Below, piece after piece: positions 27,424-35,760 of a DNA stretch of 64,000 nt (positions within the stretch are counted from its first letter, which is position 1; each line of letters begins with the position of its first letter). Under the pieces are notes generated by a model. The model did not search any database. It was not told the DNA's origin and saw only the letters and a program-made list of their open reading frames with translations. This DNA comes from Arenibacter algicola (GTDB lineage Bacteria; Bacteroidota; Bacteroidia; Flavobacteriales; Flavobacteriaceae): positions 1,054,001 through 1,118,000 of the forward strand of contig NZ_JAHKPO010000003.1 of assembly GCF_018860365.1 (NCBI RefSeq), read 5' to 3'. Both the position numbers and the translations under genes were made by a program.

Positions 27424-29358
27424 ATGAATCCACTTTTTAGAAATATTGGGCAGATGGTTATTCTCGTACTTTTCTTGATTTGTTTTAATCCCGTTCAAGC
27501 CAGTCAAAAAGTAGATCTTAAGAATCAGTATGATCTAGTAATAATGGGAGCCACATTTTCTGGCATTTCGGCGGCACTCAATGCGGCAAAATATGGTCAT
27601 TCTGTTGTGGTTGTTGAAGAATACTCCATGATTGGCGGTCTTATGACCGGGGGGTTGTCCTTTACCGATTTTATATCATATGAGGCACTAGGGGGTACTT
27701 TTAAAGATTATATGGGCCGTGTTGAAAAATACTATCTGGATAAATATGGAAAAGAGTCAGAACAATTGAAAGATTGTCATGGGGGCATTCATGCAGAACC
27801 ACATGTTACCCTGCAAATTTTTAATGATATGCTTAGTGAATTTCCAAATATTCATATCCTAGTAAACCATCGACTAGAAAGTGTTTTAATGGATAAACCC
27901 GATAATACATTATTGACAATCAAAGGAGCAATATTTAAGGATAAAGAATCTGATATCTCAGTTACGCTAAATGGTAAAATGTTCATCGATGCGACTTATG
28001 AAGGGGATTTAGCGGCATATGCAGGTGCAGAATATCGTATAGGAAGGGAATCTCGCCAGGAATATGGGGAACCCCTGGCAGGTAAACTTTTTTATAGCAA
28101 TAAACAAATTTTGGTAGGCAGTACTGGGGAAGGGGACCATAGGGTTCAGGCCTATAATTTTAGGTTGATTATGACCAATGATGCCAAGAACATATCCAAA
28201 ATAGAGAGGCCTGAAAACTATCTTCGGGAAAATTATTTGTCAATAGCAGATGTTCTAAAGGAAGGTAAGGTATCACAGGTTTTTGTGGAAAAAAGTCGTG
28301 ACGGTATTTTTAGATCACAGATGTTACCTAATAATAAGGCTGATGTAAATGATATCAAAAATGCACCGGTAAGGATGACAATGTTGGGAGAAAACTATGA
28401 ATATCCAGATGGTGACTGGAAAACAAGGCATAGAATAATTGCTAAACATAAGGAACACCTTTTGGGTATGGTCTATTTTATCCAGAACGATCCTGCAATT
28501 CCTGCGAAATTCAGAAAAGAAGCGCAACAATGGGGCTTGGCTAAAGACGAGTTCACTGATAATGGTAATTTTCCGCCACGATTGTACATTAGGGAGGCAA
28601 GAAGGATTATGGGAGACTATGTGTTTACTCAAAACGATTTCAATACCATCGGAAATTCATTGATCGTCGAACTAAAGAAAGATGCCATTGCTATTGGAGA
28701 CTATGCCCTTAACTGTCACGGGGTATCCCCAGCAACCTTATATCCATTTGTTGCTGAGGGGGATTTTAATTTTATCCCCCCCCCTTTTCAAATTCCATTT
28801 GGCGTAATTAAGCCTATTGGATTTTCTAATTTATTGGTATCGGTTGCAGTGTCGGCTAGTCATGTAGGTTTTAGCAGCCTACGACTGGAACCTGTATGGA
28901 CAGCTTTGGGGCAAGCGTCAGGAATAGCGGCACATATAGCGCTCAGTGAAGAAGTCCCAATTTCAAAAGTGGCAGTTAAGGAAGTACAAAAGTTATTACA
29001 TGAAAACAATGCCAAAACTGCTTATATCTCTGATATCGACGTCTATTCACCATATTTTGTTGCCGCGCAATATTTTGGGGTCCGTGGATTTCTTCATGAC
29101 GCATACCTTATGGAGGAATCAAAAATGTCCGGTACCGATACTTATAAAAGTATAAGGGGGTCTCAATATGCATTTGCCTATCCTTTTCATGCATTAAGAC
29201 CAAATGAACCTTTGGATAAAAAGTTGGCCGAGAAGTGGTTGGAACGCCTTGAATCTAAACGACTGAAAATCGAAGCTGAACACTATTATATGAATAATCG
29301 GGTATCCAAAGGAGAATTTTTGTTGAAATTATATGAACTATTAGGGGAAGAGAAATGA
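27424..29358 (+). CDS. FAD-dependent oxidoreductase (FAD_oxidored family), apparently exported
   Basis: A 644-residue flavoprotein. A hydrophobic N-terminal stretch (about residues 9-26, ending PVQA) looks like a Sec signal. The FAD Rossmann fold follows: YDLVIMGATFSGISAALNAAKYG, then VVVVEE and the substrate-side GGLMTGGLSFTD. A second landmark is FIDATYEGDLAAYAGAEYRIGRESRQEYGE. The C-terminal FAD loop is KPIGFSNLLVSVAVSASHVGFSSLRLEP. The family is seen near polysaccharide-utilisation genes in Bacteroidota and Planctomycetes but its reaction is generally unassigned. There is no twin-arginine motif, which is unexpected for an exported flavoprotein. It contains a run of nine C at 28776-28784. 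Confidence 0.82.
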   Translation: MNPLFRNIGQMVILVLFLICFNPVQASQKVDLKNQYDLVIMGATFSGISAALNAAKYGHSVVVVEEYSMIGGLMTGGLSFTDFISYEALGGTFKDYMGRVEKYYLDKYGKESEQLKDCHGGIHAEPHVTLQIFNDMLSEFPNIHILVNHRLESVLMDKPDNTLLTIKGAIFKDKESDISVTLNGKMFIDATYEGDLAAYAGAEYRIGRESRQEYGEPLAGKLFYSNKQILVGSTGEGDHRVQAYNFRLIMTNDAKNISKIERPENYLRENYLSIADVLKEGKVSQVFVEKSRDGIFRSQMLPNNKADVNDIKNAPVRMTMLGENYEYPDGDWKTRHRIIAKHKEHLLGMVYFIQNDPAIPAKFRKEAQQWGLAKDEFTDNGNFPPRLYIREARRIMGDYVFTQNDFNTIGNSLIVELKKDAIAIGDYALNCHGVSPATLYPFVAEGDFNFIPPPFQIPFGVIKPIGFSNLLVSVAVSASHVGFSSLRLEPVWTALGQASGIAAHIALSEEVPISKVAVKEVQKLLHENNAKTAYISDIDVYSPYFVAAQYFGVRGFLHDAYLMEESKMSGTDTYKSIRGSQYAFAYPFHALRPNEPLDKKLAEKWLERLESKRLKIEAEHYYMNNRVSKGEFLLKLYELLGEEK

Positions 29359-29408
29359 CATTCCACTTTATATCATTCTATTGAATTTAATTACGTAAGC
29401 TTTAAAAC

Positions 29409-30773
29409 ATGGAAAATAACAGAAGAAAGTTTATTAAAACTGGTTTGCTGGCAGCTAGTGCCCTGCCTGTTCATGCATCCTTCGGTAATAGACAAAATAT
29501 GATTTCGTACGACACAACTGGTTTTATGGAGCCTGCAAGGCAATTGCCAATTGTAAAAGAAACCGATGTTATTGTTTGCGGAGGAGGTCCGGCTGGGATT
29601 GCCGCGGCAATTGCGTCCGCCCGGAATGGTGCTAAAACAACCTTAATCGAAATGTATGGGTGTCTTGGGGGAATTTGGACTACTGGCTTGTTGAGCTATA
29701 TTATCGATTATGAAAAGAAACCGGGTATTATGAAGGAACTGGTGCACAATCTCGAAAAAAGTGATGCACAACATTTTGCGAAAGTTTACGATGCGGAATT
29801 AATGAAATGGACATTGGATAAGATGTGTTTGGATGCCGGGGTAGATATCAGACTTCATACTAAAGTTACCGCAGCTTATAAAAATTCCAAAAATAATCTG
29901 GAATATATAACCACTGAGAGCTTTTCGGGCAGGGAAGCATGGAAAGCAAAAGTCTTTATTGATACCACAGGGAATGGCCAATTGGCTTCCCTAGCGGGAT
30001 GTAATTTTGCTATAGGACACCCTGTATCAGGAAAGACTCAACCAATGTCTTTAATGGCCATGTTGACAGGGCTCAAAGAAAGCGAACTGAATAATGGCGG
30101 TTTAACGGGAAAAATTGGATATCCCACTAAAGAGGAAAAGAATTTTTTATATAGTGAAATTGAACGTGCTGGATTAAAGGCCAGCTACACAAAACCTACT
30201 TTATTTAATGTTAGGGAAGGTTTAGTAGCAATGATGGCCAATCATCAATATGGGGTTTCAATTTTGGATGCCAACCAGGTTAGCAAGGCTACTATTGAGG
30301 CGCGTGCAGAAATCAATAATATGGTAAATGGACTCCGGTCGTTGGGAGGAGTGTGGTCGAACGTGAGACTTGTTTCAACAGGTGCGCAAATCGGAGTTAG
30401 GGAAGGTAGGAGAATAGTTGGGTTATATACTATTACAAAGGAGGACCTTATTAACGGGGCACAGTTTGATGATGGAGTTTGTAAAGTTGATTTTGGTGTA
30501 GATGTTCATTCACTGGAAAGAGATTCAGGAGGAGGGTATAGTAATCACGGGGTGCCATCTAAGCCTTATGAAATTCCATTAAGAGCATTAATAGCCAAAG
30601 ATGTAAACGGATTAATGATGGCCGGAAGGTGTATCAGTGGAGATTTTTTTGCACATGCCAGCTATAGAGTAACGGGAAATGCTGTTGCTATGGGAGAGGC
30701 GGCAGGTCAGGTTGCAGCCCAGGCCTCCTTGGAGAATAAACTACCACAAGAAATCAAGTATAGGAAAGCGTAA
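29409..30773 (+). CDS. FAD-dependent oxidoreductase (FAD_oxidored family) with Tat signal
   Basis: A 454-residue flavoprotein. The N-terminus NRRKFIKTGLLAASALPVHA is a twin-arginine signal, so it should be exported folded with FAD bound. The dinucleotide-binding fold is TDVIVCGGGPAGIAAAIASARNG, then TLIEMYGCLGGIWTTG. FIDTTGNGQLASLAG and the terminal AGRCISGDFFAHASYRVTGNAVAMGEAAGQVAA complete the FAD site. It belongs to the same broad family as the preceding gene but is shorter and diverged. Fifty bases separate the two genes and cstA follows after 27 bases, so the three form a likely operon. The substrate is unknown; oxidation of a sugar or related small molecule in the periplasm is inference. 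Confidence 0.85.
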   Translation: MENNRRKFIKTGLLAASALPVHASFGNRQNMISYDTTGFMEPARQLPIVKETDVIVCGGGPAGIAAAIASARNGAKTTLIEMYGCLGGIWTTGLLSYIIDYEKKPGIMKELVHNLEKSDAQHFAKVYDAELMKWTLDKMCLDAGVDIRLHTKVTAAYKNSKNNLEYITTESFSGREAWKAKVFIDTTGNGQLASLAGCNFAIGHPVSGKTQPMSLMAMLTGLKESELNNGGLTGKIGYPTKEEKNFLYSEIERAGLKASYTKPTLFNVREGLVAMMANHQYGVSILDANQVSKATIEARAEINNMVNGLRSLGGVWSNVRLVSTGAQIGVREGRRIVGLYTITKEDLINGAQFDDGVCKVDFGVDVHSLERDSGGGYSNHGVPSKPYEIPLRALIAKDVNGLMMAGRCISGDFFAHASYRVTGNAVAMGEAAGQVAAQASLENKLPQEIKYRKA

Positions 30774-30800
30774 TGATAAAAGAGTTATAAAAAATTAAGG

Positions 30801-32249
30801 ATGATTTCATTTATAGTTTCTATAGCAGTTTTAATCTTAGGCTATTTCACTTATGGAAAATTCGTGGAGAAAATATTTGGTGTGGATAAGGATCGTCCTA
30901 CTCCGGCCATAAGATTACAGGACGATGTGGATTTTATGCCCTTGCCTGCATGGCGAATTTTTCTCATTCAATTCCTGAACATTGCGGGGCTTGGCCCGAT
31001 TTTTGGAGCAATAGCCGGTGCCATGTTCGGACCTTCCGCCTTTCTATGGATCGTACTGGGAAGCATATTTGCGGGGGCTGTCCACGACTATTTTTCAGGC
31101 ATGCTTTCTATACGCCACGACGGACTTAGTATTAGTGAGGTAGTCGGTATATACCTTGGCCCAAAGATGAAGCATTTTATGCGCTACTTCACTATTATAC
31201 TTTTGATTTTTGTGGGCACCGTATTTTTGATGGGGCCGGCCAAGATCATTGACGGCATGACCGGGAATATATGGAACCTATGGGTTTGGGTGGCCATTAT
31301 TTTGGTCTATTATATTCTTTCCACCTTATTGCCCATAGATAAAATGATAAGTAAGCTCTATCCCGTTTTTGGTATGGCCATGCTTTTGATGGCCATTGGG
31401 CTACTTTTTGCACTATTATTTGGGGCCTACCACATCCCGGAAATTGTGCCGGCCAATTTGAGGAATATGACCACGAGTCCAACAGAAACACCATTATTCC
31501 CAATACTGTTCGTAACCATTGCATGCGGAGCCATATCAGGATTCCATGCCACACAATCCCCCTTGATGGCACGTTGTATGAAAAATGAAACCTTGGGACG
31601 AAAGATTTTTTATGGAACGATGATCACCGAAGGAATTGTGGCCTTGATCTGGGCCGCAGCGGCGATGACCTTTTTCGGCAATGTGGAATCGCTCAACGGT
31701 GCAATGTTGGCCAATAACAATAATGCAGCTTGGGCTGCCAATGAAATATCGCTAAACATGTTGGGTAGCGTAGGAGGGGTGTTGGCCTTGTTGGGTATCG
31801 TAGCGGCACCTATTACTTCTGGAGATACTGCTTTTAGATCGGCGAGATTGATTCTCGCAGACGTATTTAAAACAGATCAAAAGAAGATCAAAAACAGGCT
31901 TTACCTGAGCTTACCGTTGTTTGTTATTGCCTTTGCGCTTACACAGATCGATTTCGGCATTATATGGCGTTATTTCGCTTGGAGCAACCAGACCTTGGCC
32001 ACTGTGGTGCTTTGGACCATTACAGCCTATCTTATGTATAACAATAAGGCCATTTGGGTAACCCTGTTGCCTGCAATTTTTATGACCATGGTCTGTAGTA
32101 CCTACATTTTAATTGCTCCTGAAGGGTTTGAATTGGCCAATACTATTGCGTATATAGGGGGTGCATTCATTACTCTTAGTGTAACAATTCTATTTTGGGT
32201 CTATACAGCTAAACGACAAAAATATTTAAGGGCATTGCCAAACATATAA
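30801..32249 (+). CDS. cstA: CstA-family transporter (carbon starvation protein A, short form)
   Basis: A 482-residue polytopic inner-membrane protein. Hallmarks are the start ILGYFTYGKFVEKIFG, DDVDFMPLPAWRIFLIQFLNIAGLGPIFGAIAGA (quoted in parts: PLPAWRIF, NIAGLGPIFG), SIFAGAVHDYFSGMLSIRHDG and FHATQSPLMARC, then ITSGDTAFRSARLILAD. CstA family members take up pyruvate or peptides. This one is much shorter than E. coli CstA (about 700 residues), matching the short form common in Bacteroidota. Its position after the two flavoenzymes suggests uptake of their small-molecule product, for example a keto acid, but that is inference. It ends 26 bases before the module 2 terminator. Confidence 0.9.
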   Translation: MISFIVSIAVLILGYFTYGKFVEKIFGVDKDRPTPAIRLQDDVDFMPLPAWRIFLIQFLNIAGLGPIFGAIAGAMFGPSAFLWIVLGSIFAGAVHDYFSGMLSIRHDGLSISEVVGIYLGPKMKHFMRYFTIILLIFVGTVFLMGPAKIIDGMTGNIWNLWVWVAIILVYYILSTLLPIDKMISKLYPVFGMAMLLMAIGLLFALLFGAYHIPEIVPANLRNMTTSPTETPLFPILFVTIACGAISGFHATQSPLMARCMKNETLGRKIFYGTMITEGIVALIWAAAAMTFFGNVESLNGAMLANNNNAAWAANEISLNMLGSVGGVLALLGIVAAPITSGDTAFRSARLILADVFKTDQKKIKNRLYLSLPLFVIAFALTQIDFGIIWRYFAWSNQTLATVVLWTITAYLMYNNKAIWVTLLPAIFMTMVCSTYILIAPEGFELANTIAYIGGAFITLSVTILFWVYTAKRQKYLRALPNI

Positions 32250-32274
32250 AATTTGAGTTGAGTTAGATTAGTTG

Positions 32275-32311
32275 AAAGGGAACAATGGGAAACCGTTGTT
32301 CCTTTTTTTTT
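32275..32311 (+). terminator. Intrinsic terminator closing module 2
   Basis: GGAACAA (32279-32285), loop TGGGAAACCG, TTGTTCC (32296-32302), followed by nine T. Nearly identical to 16566-16603, including the GAGTTAG-type upstream stretch. Confidence 0.92.
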
Positions 32312-32754
32312 AAACCATTAATTGAACAAGTGTATTTAAATACCACACATGCACCACACCCACACCATCAATTTAAATAATCTTATAATCGTGTAGTTAT
32401 TTGTTAATGATTATGTTACTATGATTTTGCTATTTTGGAATATTAGATTAACCACAACTAGTTCAGTGAAATTCACCACAGTTGCAACACACCATCACCA
32501 TTGAAGAACCTTCTAATGGCGTGTGACTTTATATTTATAATCTGATATGAATATTATTTCACTCTGTGGTGTATTACGGTACACCCTATGGTGTTTTACG
32601 GTTCTATATATGGTGAAGGTATGGTGAAGTATTACGGATGAACTGGGGATTATATTTTCATATTGCATTTTTGACTTTTAATGTAGTTAGTTAAATAAAA
32701 AGGTTTAATAATTTCTTTTACTGCTAATTCCTACTTTTACAAAAACATTGACCC
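32312..32754. other. Intergenic region upstream of miaE
   Basis: About 440 bases with no convincing gene. It holds the phased repeat array described separately. A weak -7-like box, TACTTTTA at 32732-32739 (one mismatch to TAnnTTTG), lies shortly before the miaE start. Confidence 0.5.
32341..32637. repeat. Array of CACCA / TGGTG repeats phased at 11-base multiples
   Basis: Rightward unit TRTGGTG or close variants start at 32565 (TGTGGTG), 32587, 32609 and 32620 (TATGGTG): spacings 22, 22 and 11. TTACGG accompanies three of them (32574, 32596, 32632). Leftward units TACCACA, CACCACA and CACCATC start at 32341, 32352 and 32363 (spacings 11 and 11). Further CACCA copies sit at 32474, 32490 and 32496. 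The array lies between the module 2 terminator and miaE. Helical phasing suggests a cooperatively bound regulator. Confidence 0.6.
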
Positions 32755-33336
32755 ATGCTCCATTTAAAATTAGCAACAGACCCACGTTGGGTTAATATTG
32801 TTGAAAAAAACATAGAAGAAATACTAACAGACCATGCATGGTGTGAACAAAAGGCAGCTACTAATGCGATTACCATTATTACACTTAATTCTGAATACCC
32901 CGATCTGGTTACCGATTTACTCCTTTTGGCCCAAGAAGAATTAGAACATTTTCAAATGGTACATGATATCATTAAAAAGCGCGGTTACACCTTAGGGAGA
33001 GAGCGTAAAGACAGCTATGTAAACGAGCTTTATAAGTTTATGAACAAAGGTGGCAGTAGACTTGAATCTATGGTAGATCGACTCTTATTTTCCGCTATGA
33101 TCGAAGCGCGAAGCTGCGAACGTTTTAAACTACTTTCTAGAGAAATAAAAGACCCGGAACTTTCTAAATTCTACCATGATTTAATGATTAGCGAAGCAGG
33201 CCATTACACTACTTTTATTGGTTTTGCTCGTAAATACGGCCAAAATATAGATGTAGACAAACGCTGGCAAGAGCTTGTGGAATTTGAAGCTGAAGTGATA
33301 AAAAACTACGGAAAAGAAGAAACGATACACGGGTAA
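32755..33336 (+). CDS. miaE: tRNA 2-methylthio-N6-isopentenyladenosine-37 hydroxylase (MiaE)
   Basis: A 193-residue non-haem di-iron monooxygenase that hydroxylates the isopentenyl group of modified A37 in tRNA. The all-helical ferritin-like fold has iron ligands visible as LLLAQEELEHFQMVHDII (E..H pattern) and MIEARSCERFKLL plus SEAGHYTTFIGFAR for the second half. DHAWCEQKAATNAI near the N-terminus supplies the first glutamate. Length matches Bacteroidota MiaE. It is monocistronic, behind the unusual repeat array, so its expression may be specially controlled. Confidence 0.93.
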   Translation: MLHLKLATDPRWVNIVEKNIEEILTDHAWCEQKAATNAITIITLNSEYPDLVTDLLLLAQEELEHFQMVHDIIKKRGYTLGRERKDSYVNELYKFMNKGGSRLESMVDRLLFSAMIEARSCERFKLLSREIKDPELSKFYHDLMISEAGHYTTFIGFARKYGQNIDVDKRWQELVEFEAEVIKNYGKEETIHG

Positions 33337-33415
33337 AAATATGCTGTGCTGCGAAGTTTTCAACTCCATAGCGTGTGGTCTATTGTTGTGGGTCACTCGT
33401 CAGAGCCGTTAACTA

Positions 33416-33433
33416 GATGGAGGGACTATTGTT
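33416..33433 (+). terminator. Short terminator after miaE
   Basis: GGGAC (33422-33426), loop TATT, GTTCC (33431-33435) followed by seven T. The TTGTTCC-T tract matches the right arm of the two module terminators, with a degenerate left arm. Confidence 0.5.
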
Positions 33434-33440
33434 CCTTTTT

Positions 33441-34838
33441 TTATTTCCCAATACAAAAATTAGCAAATATATTTCCCAACAACTCATCATTGGTTACTTG
33501 TCCAGTAATTTCCCCTAAATGATAGAGTGCTTCGCGGACATCTATGGCCAAGAGATCGCTGGGGGTATCCTCATCCATTCCAAATTGCACTTTTTCTATC
33601 TCTTCCAAGGCCTTTAACAGGGAACTGTAATGTCTGGTGTTGGTTACTATGGTCTCGCTATTGCGCAGGGCTCCCGTATTTACAAAATCCAATAAGCGCG
33701 ACTTCAGTGTTTCCACCCCTTGTCCGGTTTTGGCGGACAGCAAATGCAGTCCTGAAATTTGGGATTGTAGATCTTTGATTTGTTCCTTATCCAACCTATC
33801 CACCTTATTGGCAATTACCAATAAAGGTTTTTGAGGATATTTAGTTTTTATTTTTTCCAGTTCCTTTATGCTGTTCTTTAACTTATCTGCATGGGTAGCC
33901 ATTTGCCAAGCATCTACCAATAGTACAACCACCTGGGCCTGTTCTATTTTCTCAAAAGTCTTTTTTATGCCAATACTTTCCACCACATCCTTGGTATCCC
34001 TAATTCCAGCGGTGTCTATAAACCGAAAACCTATACCTTCTATTACGATCTCATCCTCTATGGTATCCCTAGTGGTTCCCGCGATGTCGCTTACAATGGC
34101 CCGCTCCTCATTTAATAGGGCATTTAATAGTGTAGATTTGCCTACATTGGGCTCCCCAACAATGGCAATGGGAATCCCGTTCTTGATCACATTTCCTACG
34201 GCAAAGGAATCTATTAATCGCTTTAAGATCCTTTGTATCTTGGTAAGTAGTATTTTAAACTGGGTTCGGTCCGCAAACTCTACATCCTCCTCTGCAAAGT
34301 CGAGCTCCAGTTCCATAAGGGAAGCGAAGTTCAGAAGCTGGTCCCTCAATTTTTTTATTTCGTTACTAAATCCACCCCGCATTTGCTGTATGGCTATCTG
34401 GTGGCTGGCCTCATTATCGGATGCTATAAGATCGGCCACAGCTTCGGCCTGACTCAAGTCCATTTTGCCATTTAAAAAGGCACGAAGGGTAAATTCCCCC
34501 GCAGTAGCCATTCGGCAGCCGTTTCGCAGAAACAACTGAATTATTTGTTGTTGTATATAAGGCGAACCGTGGCAGGAAATTTCCACAACATCTTCACCAG
34601 TATAGGAATGTGGACCTTTAAAAAGAGATAATAAGACTTCATCCAACACCTTATCGTTCTCCGTAATATGTCCCAAATGAATGGTATGGCTCTTCTGTTT
34701 ATTTAAATCCTTTCCTCTTATCGATGTAAAGAAAGGATTGGCCAGGGCAATGGCATCTTTCCCGGAAATACGGATTACAGCTATGGCACCGGCCCCTGAG
34801 GGCGTAGCTAAGGCAATGATGTTGTCGTTGGTAATCAT
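33441..34838 (-). CDS. mnmE: tRNA uridine-5-carboxymethylaminomethyl synthesis GTPase MnmE (TrmE)
   Basis: A 465-residue GTPase that, with MnmG, makes cmnm5U34 in tRNA. The N-terminal folate-binding domain (ATPSGAGAIAVIRISG, GPHSYTGEDVVEISCHGS) is followed by a helical domain. The inserted G domain has G1 GEPNVGKS (228-235), G2 DIAGTTRDT, G3 DTAGIRD and G4 NKVD. The C-terminus is FCIGK, the conserved C-x-G-K motif with the catalytic cysteine. All motifs are intact. Its stop is just beyond the miaE terminator on the other strand. Confidence 0.98.
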   Translation of the reverse strand: MITNDNIIALATPSGAGAIAVIRISGKDAIALANPFFTSIRGKDLNKQKSHTIHLGHITENDKVLDEVLLSLFKGPHSYTGEDVVEISCHGSPYIQQQIIQLFLRNGCRMATAGEFTLRAFLNGKMDLSQAEAVADLIASDNEASHQIAIQQMRGGFSNEIKKLRDQLLNFASLMELELDFAEEDVEFADRTQFKILLTKIQRILKRLIDSFAVGNVIKNGIPIAIVGEPNVGKSTLLNALLNEERAIVSDIAGTTRDTIEDEIVIEGIGFRFIDTAGIRDTKDVVESIGIKKTFEKIEQAQVVVLLVDAWQMATHADKLKNSIKELEKIKTKYPQKPLLVIANKVDRLDKEQIKDLQSQISGLHLLSAKTGQGVETLKSRLLDFVNTGALRNSETIVTNTRHYSSLLKALEEIEKVQFGMDEDTPSDLLAIDVREALYHLGEITGQVTNDELLGNIFANFCIGK

Positions 34839-35154
34839 TAGTATTATAATTGACCGTAAAAATACGATATAAAATTTTCAAAATGGTTTCACCATTCAAT
34901 TGACAAATACAATAATCTAATTATTTGAAACAATGTACGTTAACCTTTAACACTTTGTAAAACGATTGAAAAGCGCTGTTACAATAATGATTTGGAACTT
35001 TTATTTGGGAATTGCAAAGTTTAACACAATGATTTTAGTCATAATTAATGCAGGATATATTGTGTAATTTTGATAGTGTTCCAATATAACATAAAAGAGT
35101 TCAATTAAGCTTTGGAATCTAGGTGTATCGGAACATTCAATTTAAAATTACTAT
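34839..35154. other. Intergenic region between mnmE and the coiled-coil protein gene
   Basis: 316 bases, AT-rich, between divergent genes. Apart from the TAATTTTG box at 35065-35072 I see no gene, hairpin or repeat. Confidence 0.5.
35065..35072 (+). promoter_or_regulatory. Bacteroidota -7 box (TAATTTTG)
   Basis: Exact match to TAnnTTTG, 82 bases upstream of the coiled-coil protein start. No clear TTTG -33 element at the expected spacing. Confidence 0.4.
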
Positions 35155-35607
35155 ATGAAAATGATTAGAATTATTACTTTATTGGCAGTGGGTTTATTCT
35201 GCCAAATCACTTTGGCTCAGGAAACTCCGGATCCAGTTACTCCTGTGGAAAATACCGAACAAATGGAGCAGGAGAGAATTTTGCAGGAAGAAAAGGAAGC
35301 CAAGGAAATTCAAAAAAGGATAGACAAAGCGGAAAGGGATACCAAGAAGGCTGAAAAAGCGCAAAAGAAGGCTGAGAAGGAATTGAAAAAGCGCGAAAAA
35401 CTTTCGTCCGAAATAGATTCCAAAAGAAGGTCTATAGCCAAAGACACAAGAAAAGTAGAAAAGCTACAGGAGAAAATGATCAAGGATCAAAAAAAGGGAA
35501 AATTATCCCCTATGGCAATAGAGAAACTGAACCAGAAAATTGACAAACTGGAGAAGGGTATTGAAAAAGATAAGGACAAATTGGAAAAATTGGAACGCAA
35601 ACAGTAG
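35155..35607 (+). CDS. Secreted coiled-coil protein, Lys/Glu-rich, unknown function
   Basis: 150 residues. A Sec signal (MKMIRIITLLAVGLFCQITLA, cleavage before QE) is followed by a short Pro/Thr-rich linker. An almost uninterrupted charged helix then runs from about residue 40 to the end, with KAEKAQKKAEKELKKREK-type heptads and a second KLEKGIEKDKDKLEKLERKQ block. No catalytic motif. It probably forms an extended coiled coil in the periplasm. Low-complexity composition makes homology searches unreliable. It is monocistronic, with a DUF4870 gene downstream in the same direction after 153 bases. Confidence 0.75.
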   Translation: MKMIRIITLLAVGLFCQITLAQETPDPVTPVENTEQMEQERILQEEKEAKEIQKRIDKAERDTKKAEKAQKKAEKELKKREKLSSEIDSKRRSIAKDTRKVEKLQEKMIKDQKKGKLSPMAIEKLNQKIDKLEKGIEKDKDKLEKLERKQ

Positions 35608-35760
35608 TGGGCCCGGCAGAATTTCGAAATAAGGTAAACTAATGCATGTAACAAATGGTGAATTTATTCGTCCTATAATTATTACAACTAATTTATAGGA
35701 CTTAGATCAAGTGTCGGAGCTATACTTTTTCAGCCTATAACAACTTAATAAAAGCAACCG

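Noticed and set aside
33868-34452. Plus-strand open frame (194 codons) opposite mnmE
   Set aside because: Serine/alanine-rich shadow of mnmE codon use, with no independent support.
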